Positions 22,830 to 30,959 of a stretch of 35,060 nucleotides of DNA are shown piece after piece. Each line of letters opens with the position of its first letter. The stretch's first letter is position 1. A program made the translations under genes and the position numbers. Under the pieces are notes generated by a model. It was not told the DNA's origin, searched no databases, and was given only the letters and a program-made list of their open reading frames with translations. Origin of the DNA: an uncultured Algimonas sp. GTDB lineage: Bacteria; Pseudomonadota; Alphaproteobacteria; Caulobacterales; Maricaulaceae. The stretch covers positions 1 to 35,060 of the forward strand of contig CALDUL010000031.1 in NCBI GenBank assembly GCA_937923575.1. Direction: 5' to 3'.

Positions 22830-25463
22830 GTGACCCACTCGAATAAACTCGCTTCCCTGCTGCTGCTCGGCTCCATGCTGAGCGCCGCTCCAACCTTCGC
22901 TCAGGACACCGCTAGCTCCCCCACGGGTCCGGGCCTCGCTCAGACGCCCATCGCCGAAGACGAAGTCATCGCGATTGGCGTCTTCATCCCCAATGAGAAG
23001 CGCATTACCTCGGAAATCACTTCGGTGCTGGACGAGGAGGTCTTCGCCCAGATCGGGGCAGGGGACATTGCGTCTGCCCTGACTCGCGTCACCGGCCTGT
23101 CACTGGCGCAAGGCAAATTCGTCATCGTGCGCGGCCTGAACGAGCGCTACGCTTCCGCCACGCTGAACGGCTCGCCGCTGCCGTCGCCCGAACCGCTGCG
23201 CCGCGTCGCCCCGCTCGATCTGTTCCCGACCTCGGTGCTGTCCGACGTCGTGGTGCAGAAGACCTACAGCCCGGAATTTTCAGGCGAATTCGGCGGCGGC
23301 GCGATCAATCTGCGCACGCGCTCAGTCCCGACCGAGACGTTCTTCGAGATCGGCATTTCCGGCTCCGCCAACACCGAGACGACGCTGGAAGACGGCTTTA
23401 CCTATGAGGGTTCCGGCACGGACTGGCTCGGTTTCGATGATGGGCTGCGTGACCTGCCAGACCTCAACGAGGCGGGTCTTCCGGTCGGCAATTTTGACAC
23501 GGGCGACACGCTGGTACTGGAACGCCGCAAGAACGTTCCGTTCAATGGCGGGCTGCGCCTGTCGGGCGGAACCGTGTTCGACATGGACAACGGCTCCAGC
23601 GTCGGCGTGCTTGCCACACTCGGCTATGACAATGCGTGGGAAACGCGCGAAGGCGTCGCCAACACGACCCGCATCGGCGGTGACGGCGTGCTGGAACTGC
23701 GCGACGAGGCCGTGGAGCGCGGCACGGAAAACGCCATCTCGCTCAATGGACTGATCTCGGTCGGTTACGAGATCGACGAGAACAACACCGTGACCGCAGT
23801 CGGTTTCGGCACGCGCCAGAGCAGCGCCGAGGCCCGCTCGACCGTCGGTTTCAACGCCGATGCGTCCGAGGTGCAGCGCACGGATGTGACTGAGTGGTTC
23901 GAGCGCGAAGTCTTTCTCGGCCAGCTGCTGGGCGAGCACTTCATCCCGTCGCTCAACGACGCCGAAGTCAACTGGCGCGCCTCCTACGCCGTCGCCGGAC
24001 GCGACGCGCCCTATGAGCGCGAGATCCAATATGTCGAAAACGGCGAGGGCGGCTTCCAGGTCGATTTCGCCCGCTTCGGGCCAAGTAACCGCCTGCGCTT
24101 TTCGGAGCTGGACGACAACACGCTCGACCTCGGCCTCGATATTGCCATTCCGGTTGCCGTCGGTGACCGCGATGTGGAGCTGAAGTTCGGTGGTGCCTAT
24201 CTCGACAAATCCCGCGACAGCGAGCAGTCGACCTTCTTCTATACCGGTCTGCTGCCGAGCGAGCTACGCGACTCGCGTATCGACGTGGTGCTGTCCGACG
24301 CGGTCGTGGACGCCGGCCTTCTGCGCATCGACCGTATCAGCGGCGCGAGCGGTTTCCCGGACGCGTCGGACGCGAGCCTCGAGACTTTCGGCGCATATGC
24401 CGCGCTCGACGTGCAACTGACCGAAGCCCTGCAAGTCGCGGGCGGTCTGCGGTTCGAGGACGGCACGCAAACGACGGCCATCAGCCAGGTACTGAACCCT
24501 GATGCGCGTTTCGAATTCGACGCATTGGAAGAGAGCTATATCCTGCCGTCCATCACGGCGACCTACACATTCGGCGATTTCCAGCTGCGCGCGGCGGCGA
24601 GCAAGACGATCAACCGCCCGCAATTCCGCGAGCTGACGCCTTCGATCTTCATCAACACCGACACCAACGACCGCTTCGTCGGCAACCCCTTCCTGACCAA
24701 CTCGGAGAGCACCAACCTCGACGCGCGTCTGGAATACTACTTCGCGTCCAACCAGTTCTTCACCATTGGCGGCTTCTACAAGGACCTGACCAACCCGATC
24801 GAGGAGTTCATCTTCCAGGGCGTGGGTGAGAGCAATGCGACCTCCTTCATCAACGCCCCGTCGGCCGAGCTCTTCGGCATCGAAGCGGAGTTCGAGCGCA
24901 AGTTCGACATCCCGAGCGATATGGGTTTCGCGTCCGACCTCATCGGCGGAGAGCGTTTCGTCGTGCGGTCCAACTACACCTATGTCGACAGCTCCGTGAG
25001 CGCGGACGGCAATGTGTCGATCACGCCGCCCGTCGTCAGCCCGGACGGTTTCGAGCCGCTCGTGCTGGCCGCTGAAGGCCTCTACCGCGACGGCCGCAAG
25101 CTGCAGGGACAGAGCGATCACCTCGCCAATCTGCAGCTCGGCATCGAGGCCGATAGCGGCTGGGACGCCTTCCTGCTGCTGAACTATTCCAGCGAACGTA
25201 TCCGCGCGGTGGAGCAGGGCAATCCGGACATCAACCCGGTCTCCGCCCTGCCTGCCATCAATGAGCGCCTGCCGCTCTCGGTCGATTTCGTCACCAATAT
25301 CCCGCTGGAAATCGGCGGCGGCGACTACCAGCTTGGCCTGAAGGTCGCCAACATCCTGGGCGATAATTACGAAGCCAGCCAGGAAAACGGCGGGACGGAA
25401 ATCCTGATCGACAGCTATGATATCGGGACCACATTCTCGGCCAGCTTGAAGCGCAGCTTCTAG
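22830..25463 (+). CDS. TonB-dependent outer-membrane receptor
   Basis: An 877-residue protein with a signal peptide cleaved after TFA (residue 24). The plug domain has 'LTRVTGLSLAQGKFVIVRGLNERYASATLNGSPLP', 'PLDLFPTSVLSDVVVQKTYSPEFSGEFGGGAINLRTR', a pattern of receptors with 'RGLNERY' plugs and long extracellular loops. A 22-stranded barrel follows, with 'FGAYAALDVQLTEALQVAGGLRFED', 'FQLRAAASKTINRPQFRELTP' and a C-terminal Phe (SLKRSF) for barrel assembly. I see no N-terminal signalling domain, so it is not a FecA-type regulator. The start is GTG with a weak ribosome-binding site, 51 bases after the lipoprotein gene and with no promoter evident in between, so the two form an operon. The substrate is not readable. 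The upstream Pho-box-like array suggests phosphate or a phosphorylated compound. Confidence 0.93.
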   Translation: MTHSNKLASLLLLGSMLSAAPTFAQDTASSPTGPGLAQTPIAEDEVIAIGVFIPNEKRITSEITSVLDEEVFAQIGAGDIASALTRVTGLSLAQGKFVIVRGLNERYASATLNGSPLPSPEPLRRVAPLDLFPTSVLSDVVVQKTYSPEFSGEFGGGAINLRTRSVPTETFFEIGISGSANTETTLEDGFTYEGSGTDWLGFDDGLRDLPDLNEAGLPVGNFDTGDTLVLERRKNVPFNGGLRLSGGTVFDMDNGSSVGVLATLGYDNAWETREGVANTTRIGGDGVLELRDEAVERGTENAISLNGLISVGYEIDENNTVTAVGFGTRQSSAEARSTVGFNADASEVQRTDVTEWFEREVFLGQLLGEHFIPSLNDAEVNWRASYAVAGRDAPYEREIQYVENGEGGFQVDFARFGPSNRLRFSELDDNTLDLGLDIAIPVAVGDRDVELKFGGAYLDKSRDSEQSTFFYTGLLPSELRDSRIDVVLSDAVVDAGLLRIDRISGASGFPDASDASLETFGAYAALDVQLTEALQVAGGLRFEDGTQTTAISQVLNPDARFEFDALEESYILPSITATYTFGDFQLRAAASKTINRPQFRELTPSIFINTDTNDRFVGNPFLTNSESTNLDARLEYYFASNQFFTIGGFYKDLTNPIEEFIFQGVGESNATSFINAPSAELFGIEAEFERKFDIPSDMGFASDLIGGERFVVRSNYTYVDSSVSADGNVSITPPVVSPDGFEPLVLAAEGLYRDGRKLQGQSDHLANLQLGIEADSGWDAFLLLNYSSERIRAVEQGNPDINPVSALPAINERLPLSVDFVTNIPLEIGGGDYQLGLKVANILGDNYEASQENGGTEILIDSYDIGTTFSASLKRSF

Positions 25464-25485
25464 GCTTGGAACCAAAGCGGAAAAC

Positions 25486-25522
25486 AGGCCGTCGCTCCTC
25501 AATCGGAGCGGCGGCCTTTTTT
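25486..25522 (+). terminator. Rho-independent terminator after the TonB receptor gene
   Basis: A 13-bp stem (AGGCCGTCGCTCC / GGAGCGGCGGCCT, one G-T wobble) with a 6-base loop is followed by a T run. It closes the lipoprotein/receptor operon. Confidence 0.93.
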
Positions 25523-25593
25523 GTGCAGATCAGCGCTCACTTACAGCTTGCGCATCCGGGTCTGCGGTCGTTAAAGCGCGCCCGACCTTGAGT

Positions 25594-25680
25594 GCGGCCG
25601 TGGCGGAATTGGTAGACGCGCAGCGTTGAGGTCGCTGTGGGGTAAAACCCGTGGAAGTTCGAGTCTTCTCGGCCGCACCA
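25594..25680 (+). tRNA. tRNA-Leu(GAG)
   Basis: An 87-base gene with the acceptor stem GCGGCCG/CGGCCGC and an encoded CCA end. The D-loop has GGTAGACGC, typical of tRNA-Leu. The anticodon stem CAGCG/CGCTG encloses the loop TTGAGGT, giving anticodon GAG. There is a class II long variable arm (TGGGGTAAAACCCG) and a T-loop GTTCGAGTC. Confidence 0.97.
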
Positions 25681-25738
25681 ACATCGCAATCCGGCTTCGC
25701 CGGAAAATTCCTTCCGGGGGAAGGGATTTAGCGATGTT
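25680..25738 (+). other. Three-way-junction inverted repeat directly after tRNA-Leu
   Basis: An 8-bp outer stem (AACATCGC at 25680-25687 with GCGATGTT at 25731-25738) encloses two smaller hairpins: CCGGC/GCCGG at 25691-25703 and CCTTCC/GGAAGG at 25710-25724. The structure starts on the last base of the tRNA CCA end. No T run follows, so it is not a standard terminator. The remaining sequence to 25872 shows no gene. Confidence 0.7.
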
Positions 25739-25872
25739 CCGAAGCGCGACAGCGCGCCGGTCCAAACCTACCGATTATCTACCAACACAACCCATAACCG
25801 CCCAGCTCATGCGTTGTGTGCGTTGATATCACGGGCTGCGGAACCCCTGCGGCTTCCCGCCGTTAGCCTCCC

Positions 25873-26436
25873 ATGACACACCGCGCCCTGATCCTCCTTC
25901 TTGCCCCCGCCGCTCTGTTCGCCTGCCAGCCGCAGACGATCGTCACGCCGACGGGTAGCCAATATGGCGCGGTCAGCCAGTCGCAGACGGGCTCCGGCCT
26001 CGATGTATCTCAGCTGATCATCACGACGAGCGAGGTCGACCGGCTCGACCCGGCGGATATGGTGGACCAGATGATTGCGGAAATGGACGCGCTGTCCGGA
26101 GCCATGGCCGGCGCACAGAGCTATGCCGACGCAGCGTCGCTGACAAAGCAGATCAGCATGGCGGGGCAAAACTACCGCACGATGATCTCCCGTGTCGCGC
26201 GTGAGCGGGATGACGGAAATAATTCCGTGCTCCGCCGCTTGAACAAGCGCGAGGCCCGTCTCCGCCGATCCCATGCCGAGCTGATGGATCAGGGTCGCAG
26301 GACGATCGCGCGCTATCCCGACACCCGGCGAGAGCTCGGCGAGGCGCTCGACACGTTCGACTTCGGCATGCTCGCGACACGTAGCGCAGAGCGCAAACGA
26401 ACGGCGACCAAGCGCGACACGACGGCTCCGCGCTAG
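25873..26436 (+). CDS. Lipoprotein of unknown function
   Basis: A 187-residue protein. A lipoprotein signal ends in ALFAC with Cys18 followed by Gln, so outer-membrane sorting is likely. The mature part is helical, with few aromatic residues: 'DPADMVDQMIAEMDALSGAMAG', 'LTKQISMAGQNYRTMISRVAR', 'YPDTRRELGEALDTFDFGM', and a basic C-terminal tail. Spacing of these blocks matches the next gene's product, suggesting a distant paralog pair. No family is recognised. The next gene starts only 34 bases downstream, probably in one operon. Confidence 0.78.
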   Translation: MTHRALILLLAPAALFACQPQTIVTPTGSQYGAVSQSQTGSGLDVSQLIITTSEVDRLDPADMVDQMIAEMDALSGAMAGAQSYADAASLTKQISMAGQNYRTMISRVARERDDGNNSVLRRLNKREARLRRSHAELMDQGRRTIARYPDTRRELGEALDTFDFGMLATRSAERKRTATKRDTTAPR

Positions 26437-26470
26437 CGCCAACTTGCGCCCGGATCATCCGCGGCTCATA

Positions 26471-26974
26471 ATGAGCGCTATGAAAAGCTGGCGAACACTC
26501 TCCCTATCACTTGCAGCGGGTCTGCTCGCGGCCTGCTCTGGCGAAGTGCCGGAAGGCGCGGACTATGAAAAGCGCCGCACGACCCCGGCCTCCGAGCTGT
26601 CTGAGACCGATATTGCCGACATGTCCGTCACCGATGTGGCGGATAGCCTGATCGACGGCGGGAACGAACTTAAAGATCTTCTGTCGCGCGTGAACAGCGA
26701 GGAGACGGCCCGCAATACCTTGCCGGAGCTGGAAAAGCTCGCGCAGGATTACGGCCGTATTCTGCAGCGGTTCGAGAACATAGAAGATATCGGATTTTCC
26801 GAGATGACGGCGCTAGCGGCTCGCACGCCGCGTGTCCTCGCCGCACAGCAAGGCGTGGTGGAACAAATCACGCGTATCGACCGGGAACATCCGGAGGCGC
26901 GCGAGGTGATCCGAGAGGCGCTGGAGGACTTCGGTCAGGCCAAGGACGTCGAGATCGAAACCAAAGGCGACTGA
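26471..26974 (+). CDS. Lipoprotein of unknown function, likely paralog of the preceding one
   Basis: A 167-residue protein with a lipobox LLAAC at Cys22. The mature part is acidic and helical: 'ETDIADMSVTDVADSLIDGGNELKDLLSRV', 'LPELEKLAQDYGRILQRF', 'HPEAREVIREALEDFGQ'. The order 'AD(M/V)xD...L..., helix with QDY/QNY, then (H/Y)P-x-x-R...EALxDF' parallels the upstream lipoprotein. The start could also be the ATG at 26480. It ends three bases before the convergent JmjC gene. Function unknown. Confidence 0.78.
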   Translation: MSAMKSWRTLSLSLAAGLLAACSGEVPEGADYEKRRTTPASELSETDIADMSVTDVADSLIDGGNELKDLLSRVNSEETARNTLPELEKLAQDYGRILQRFENIEDIGFSEMTALAARTPRVLAAQQGVVEQITRIDREHPEAREVIREALEDFGQAKDVEIETKGD

Positions 26975-26977
26975 GGG

Positions 26978-28015
26978 CTAACGCAGGAGCTGCGCCAGAA
27001 AGCTCTTGATGCGGTGATCGCGTTCCGGGGACGGACGGCCCAGAATGCCGCGAATCTCTTCGGGAATATGCGCCGTGCTCCGCTCCGCGCCCTCGCCGAA
27101 GACATAGTGATCGAACAGGCTACGCCACGCCGCGCGCTGGTTGGGTGAAAGCTCGCGCAGGGCCATGACGGCATAGGCGAGACTGCTAAGCCCATGGCCC
27201 GCATCCGCCTCGCTCCACCAATAATTGACGAGCATGGAGAGCGGCGAGCGGCTTTCCACATAGTGCCAATGTAGCGCTGGAATGAAGATCGCATCGCCGG
27301 GCTGCAGATGGGCAATCCGGGCATCGGGCATCGCATCCGCATAACGCGGAAAGCGTTCCAGATCGGGATCTCTCGGATCGACCAGGCTCGCAGGCTGTCC
27401 GGCCATATTGTGGTCGATCGGACCGACATAGAGGTCCGAGACGCGCTCCGGCGGGAAGAGCAAAAAGGTTCGCGGGCCTCTCACCACGCAGGCGACATTG
27501 TCGGAGCTGTCGAAATGCGGCGCTATGCGCGAGGCATTGCCGATCCAGGCGAGCGCGGGCGTGCCTGCGGGTGCAAAGTCGGACGCGTTCTGAGCGCCAA
27601 AACGCGGCGCCAGCGTGTCGATCGGTGTGGCGGCGACATAGGCATGCGCGTCGTCTTCGCCGCGCTCGATCTGCATCAACTTGCTCAGGAATACGGAAAA
27701 GCGAGCCTCCGCGCGATCGAAATTGAAACCGCGCAGGCTCTCGTCATAGAAGAAGCGCCCACCCATGTCGCCGGAGCCGATGATGGCGCGTACCATTGGG
27801 TTGGGCCCGGCATTGATCAGATGTTCCGCAAATTCGCGATTGGGCCGATCCGCCATGCCAACCGCTGGCCAGTCCGCGCAGTGGCCGCGCAAGATAGCGG
27901 GTTGGCCGCTGGCGTGGATATCCGACCAGAACTGTTCACGCGACGGATTATCGAATTCGCGCAAGGGTTCGATCTCGTCCCAATCGGGCAAGGCGGCATG
28001 TGGGTTGGCAGGCAT
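26978..28015 (-). CDS. Cupin-8/JmjC-domain protein
   Basis: A 345-residue Fe(II)/2-oxoglutarate-type cupin. The iron-binding triad is visible as HFD (His167, Asp169) and the distal His251 in 'PGDAIFIPALHWHYVES'. The N-terminal 'QFWSDIHASGQPAILRGHCADWPA' is the typical cupin-8 opening, and 'ACVVRGPRTFLLFPPERVSDLYVG' the central strand region. Members hydroxylate proteins or small molecules; in alphaproteobacteria they often sit near TonB receptors and tryptophan-halogenase-like genes. The nearest TonB receptor here is 1.5 kb away on the other strand. The substrate is unknown. It is convergent with the second lipoprotein gene. Confidence 0.87.
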   Translation of the reverse strand: MPANPHAALPDWDEIEPLREFDNPSREQFWSDIHASGQPAILRGHCADWPAVGMADRPNREFAEHLINAGPNPMVRAIIGSGDMGGRFFYDESLRGFNFDRAEARFSVFLSKLMQIERGEDDAHAYVAATPIDTLAPRFGAQNASDFAPAGTPALAWIGNASRIAPHFDSSDNVACVVRGPRTFLLFPPERVSDLYVGPIDHNMAGQPASLVDPRDPDLERFPRYADAMPDARIAHLQPGDAIFIPALHWHYVESRSPLSMLVNYWWSEADAGHGLSSLAYAVMALRELSPNQRAAWRSLFDHYVFGEGAERSTAHIPEEIRGILGRPSPERDHRIKSFLAQLLR

Positions 28016-28109
28016 GGCTACGCGCTACAACAGGCCAATGGACAAGACCAGAGTGCGGTAGGATGGCGCAGCGCTTGCGCCCGCTCAGCCTGCCCGCCAT
28101 ATCGCGGCC

Positions 28110-28793
28110 ATGTCCTCACACCCCACCCCTTGCGGCCGTGCCGCGCTGCGGAGTGCCGCGCCGGTCGAGTGGTCCCGCGCGGCGGCACCGATCGCCTATC
28201 CCGACGCGGTCGCCCAGATGGAAGCGCGTGCGGCGTCGATTGCGGCGGGTGAGGCGGGCGAGCAGGTCTGGCTGCTACAACATCCTGCGCTCTACACGGC
28301 CGGCACCTCGGCCAAGGCCCATGACCTCGTCGATCCGGACCGCTTTCCTGTCTTCGCCTCCGGACGAGGCGGACAATATACCTATCACGGGCCGGGGCAG
28401 AGGGTGGCCTATCTGATGCTCGATCTGCGCACGCGCGGCCGCGATTTGCGCTGCTATGTGTCGGGCGTAGAGCAGGTGGTGATCGACACTCTGGCACACT
28501 TCGGCGTCGAGGGCGGTCGTCGCGATGGCCGGGTCGGCGTCTGGGTGGACATGCCGGACGGCTCCGAGGCCAAGATTGCCGCCATCGGTGTGAGAGTGCG
28601 CCGCTGGGTGTCGTTCCACGGCCTGTCGATCAATGTCGCGCCGGACCTCGATCACTTCGGCGGCATCGTACCCTGCGGCATTGCAGAGCACGGCGTGACA
28701 TCACTCGCCGCGCTGGGTGTGGAGGCCGACATGGACGCGGTGGACGCCGCCCTGCGGTCGAGCTTCGAAGCGGTGTTCGGGCCGACGGCCTAG
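28110..28793 (+). CDS. lipB: Octanoyltransferase
   Basis: A 227-residue enzyme that moves octanoate from acyl carrier protein to lipoyl domains, the first step of lipoate synthesis. The LipB motif [12 protein letters not shown] (86-97) is present. The catalytic Lys155 lies in '[18 protein letters not shown]' and the catalytic Cys189 in 'GIVPCGI', the acyl-thioester nucleophile. The ATG at 28110 is 94 bases from the divergent JmjC gene. LipA is not in the window. Confidence 0.96.
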   Translation: MSSHPTPCGRAALRSAAPVEWSRAAAPIAYPDAVAQMEARAASIAAGEAGEQVWLLQHPALYTAGTSAKAHDLVDPDRFPVFASGRGGQYTYHGPGQRVAYLMLDLRTRGRDLRCYVSGVEQVVIDTLAHFGVEGGRRDGRVGVWVDMPDGSEAKIAAIGVRVRRWVSFHGLSINVAPDLDHFGGIVPCGIAEHGVTSLAALGVEADMDAVDAALRSSFEAVFGPTA

Positions 28794-28841
28794 TCGGCTT
28801 CCCAAGCCGCCCTCCCAAGCTGTCCTGCCAATTCGCCCTCT

Positions 28842-29369
28842 CTAGTCAAACGTCGCGGCGAGAGCGTCGCCCGTCGGCGGGCCATACATATTCGGCGCGG
28901 GGTCGGAGCGAATGATCTTGTTGAACACGAAGGCTACGGCAAAGGACAGAGCGGCTGCGGCCAGGGCGCTGCCAAAAATGAAGGGGGCGCCTTGGCCGCC
29001 CGTCATCAGCGTGCCGAAAACGTCCTCGCTATTGGACGTCTCGTCGGCATTCTCCAACGCCTCGATAATTCCGCTCGAGCTGACGAGGAAGATCATCATC
29101 ACGGCGCTGACAAGCCAGCTCAGCACCACATAGGTCACGATAGGCACGAGGCACATCCAGCCGCTTTGGCCGGAATCGTGGTAGCGTTTGACCCATAGCG
29201 CGATCCAGCACCAGATGAAGACGAGCTGCACGATACTGACGATGGCCAGGATCGGGCTGATGATCGGCAACAGGGCGATCACGAAGGCCGCGATAATCAG
29301 CACCCAGGCCCCACGCATGAACGCCTCCGGCCCGATGCGGCCATTGGGTGAAAACAGCAATTCGCCCAT
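28842..29369 (-). CDS. DUF805 membrane protein
   Basis: A 175-residue protein with the DUF805 opening 'LLFSPNGRIGPEAFMRG', about four membrane helices, the motif 'KRYHDSGQSGWM' after helix two, and the C-terminal 'NMYGPP'. A long loop before the last helix (about residues 103-125) is acidic. The ATG follows GGGGAG. Function of the family is not known. It is one of three DUF805 genes in a row. The 12-base direct repeats upstream may be regulatory. Confidence 0.88.
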   Translation of the reverse strand: MGELLFSPNGRIGPEAFMRGAWVLIIAAFVIALLPIISPILAIVSIVQLVFIWCWIALWVKRYHDSGQSGWMCLVPIVTYVVLSWLVSAVMMIFLVSSSGIIEALENADETSNSEDVFGTLMTGGQGAPFIFGSALAAAALSFAVAFVFNKIIRSDPAPNMYGPPTGDALAATFD

Positions 29370-29403
29370 ATCTAATCTCCCCTTATTTGCGTCTTTGCGT
29401 CGA

Positions 29404-29442
29404 GAATGACGCGGCCCTTCTTTGCTTCCTGAATGACGCGGC
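29404..29442. repeat. 12-bp direct repeat in the DUF805 promoter region
   Basis: GAATGACGCGGC occurs at 29404-29415 and 29431-29442, 27 bases apart. On the minus strand a -35-like TTGACC lies just upstream (29452-29457), so the repeats lie between the possible promoter and the DUF805 start. Confidence 0.6.
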
Positions 29443-29479
29443 GACCCGTCGGGTCAAGCAACGATGACGATTGTCCACG

Positions 29480-29513
29480 AAAAAGCCCGCCGCCTCGGAG
29501 CCGAGGGGCGGGC
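29480..29513 (-). terminator. Rho-independent terminator after the second DUF805 gene
   Basis: Read on the minus strand, a GC-rich stem (GCCCGCCCCTCGG with CCGAGGCGGCGGGC, one bulged base) is followed by TTTTT. It lies 26 bases after the DUF805 stop at 29540, so the two DUF805 genes are separate transcripts. Confidence 0.85.
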
Positions 29514-29539
29514 CTTTGTCTGGCGTTCGTCAGCGCGGT

Positions 29540-30037
29540 CTAGGCGGCTGGGACCGGACCGTACTGGTTGTCGCCCATGTCCTGCTTGTTGAACATGTTC
29601 ACCAGGAAGCCCGTGACTGCGAAGGTCAGGAAGCTGCTGATCGCGCCGGGAATGGCCGCCGCTTTCATGGCGTCGCCCGTGGCTTCCATGATGGCGCTCA
29701 GGTCGCCGCTTTCGCCGGCAGCCGTGATGGCGGCGTCGTCCACACCCATTCCGATCGCGGTCAGGACAAAACCCAGAACGGCGCTGATACCGAAGAGCAG
29801 CAGCAGGTGGGTGATACTCATCCAACCGGATTTACCCGCATCATGCGAACGCTTGATGCCCATCATGATCACGACCACGTAGAACACCAGTCCGAGAATG
29901 CTGATCACGACCGCCAGGGCGACATTGACGAAAAGCAGCAGATTCACCACCGCCGAAATGGCGCCGATGATCAGCATGCCCTTCAGATAGGCGCTCGGGC
30001 CGATGCGTCCGTTGGGGGAAAACATTAGGTTCATCAT
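29540..30037 (-). CDS. DUF805 membrane protein
   Basis: A 165-residue DUF805 protein: 'LMFSPNGRIGPSAYLKG', four membrane helices, 'KRSHDAGKSGWM' and C-terminal 'NQYGPVPAA'. It is a close paralog of the protein encoded at 28842-29369. The loop between helices three and four is small and Ala-rich. Two ATGs in a row (30037 and 30034) are possible, with GAAGGGA upstream. An unusually AT-rich stretch (about 30050-30130) precedes it and probably holds its promoter. Confidence 0.88.
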   Translation of the reverse strand: MMNLMFSPNGRIGPSAYLKGMLIIGAISAVVNLLLFVNVALAVVISILGLVFYVVVIMMGIKRSHDAGKSGWMSITHLLLLFGISAVLGFVLTAIGMGVDDAAITAAGESGDLSAIMEATGDAMKAAAIPGAISSFLTFAVTGFLVNMFNKQDMGDNQYGPVPAA

Positions 30038-30159
30038 GGTGGTAAGTCCCTTCTCTCTATATTGTTATGTAAAGTCTGGCACTTTATTACAGAAACGCAA
30101 GAAAAAACGAATGGAGTGTCGCACGTATTTTGTGCGTTTCGTGACCGTGACCTTGAAGC

Positions 30160-30726
30160 CTAATAGGGCGGCGGAGGTCCGTATTTGTTCGTCCCCTCGT
30201 CGCCCGGCGTCAGCCCGACCCAAGCGGTAAAGGCCAGCATCAGCCCGCCCGTAATCCAGCGAACGGCGGGGCCGGTGCGGGCCATTTTCTCTTGAAATTC
30301 GGCGTCCAGCGCCTCGCGCACCGCGGGGTCGATCACGGCTCCGCGCTCATATTCTCCGTAAGCCGCGAAATATTCCGCACCGCCGTAATTCAGCATGATG
30401 ACCATCAGCACGGTCAGGATAATGGCGATCAGGGTGAGGATCCACAGCACGGACCGCCCGAAGTCCTTCAACCGCTTGCCGTAGATTCCAAACACGCCCT
30501 GCACCAGCATGACCATCCAGATCAGAAAGCCCCAGAAGAAGAAGCCGGATGCATTGTCGTGCTGCGACAGCCCCCATTCGAACGACACGACCAGCACGGC
30601 AAATCCCGCCAGCGTGATCCAGAAGGTCCGCCGAGAGCTGCGCCCCATCGGCATGAACAGATGGTAGAGCGCGAGCCAAAGCGGGTTCTTCGGGTTGAGC
30701 GTCGGCGGTGTTTTTCTATCGACCAT
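30160..30726 (-). CDS. DUF805-like membrane protein, divergent
   Basis: A 188-residue membrane protein with the DUF805 order: 'LFMPMGRSSRRTFWITLAGF', helices, 'GKRLKDFGRSVLWI', further helices and a C-terminal 'NKYGPPPPY'. The central HD-SGW motif is replaced by KDFGRSVLW, so it is a diverged member. A soluble acidic loop (about residues 120-160) precedes the last helix. The open frame extends to 30855, but the ATG at 30726 (MVDRKTPPTLNPKNP) is the sensible start. Function unknown. Confidence 0.78.
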   Translation of the reverse strand: MVDRKTPPTLNPKNPLWLALYHLFMPMGRSSRRTFWITLAGFAVLVVSFEWGLSQHDNASGFFFWGFLIWMVMLVQGVFGIYGKRLKDFGRSVLWILTLIAIILTVLMVIMLNYGGAEYFAAYGEYERGAVIDPAVREALDAEFQEKMARTGPAVRWITGGLMLAFTAWVGLTPGDEGTNKYGPPPPY

Positions 30727-30880
30727 GGCGCGCGATATAACGGCTGTGGCGGGAAGTGCCATGACCGGGGCGCGCGAAAACGGCGATGCGTCTTGACGCA
30801 GGGACCGATGCGCACACACGCGATCCATGCGCCTGTTCAGCGAAATACTCGTCACGCTCGCTTCTGCTCTTCGTCTCGCC

Positions 30881-30909
30881 TTACGTCACTGGCTGATCTC
30901 CCCTATATG
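30881..30909 (+). promoter_or_regulatory. Possible nadA promoter
   Basis: TTACGT and TATATG are 17 bases apart, 51 bases upstream of the nadA ATG. The match to a housekeeping promoter is partial; the -10 half is the better one. Confidence 0.35.
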
Positions 30910-30959
30910 GAGTGAGAGTCGGGCCCGAAATCACGTCTGGGCCGAGAAAGGAATCACGC

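Noticed and set aside
24264-25502. A 412-codon open frame on the minus strand
   Set aside because: It is antisense to the TonB receptor gene and has no recognisable features; the receptor frame is unambiguous.
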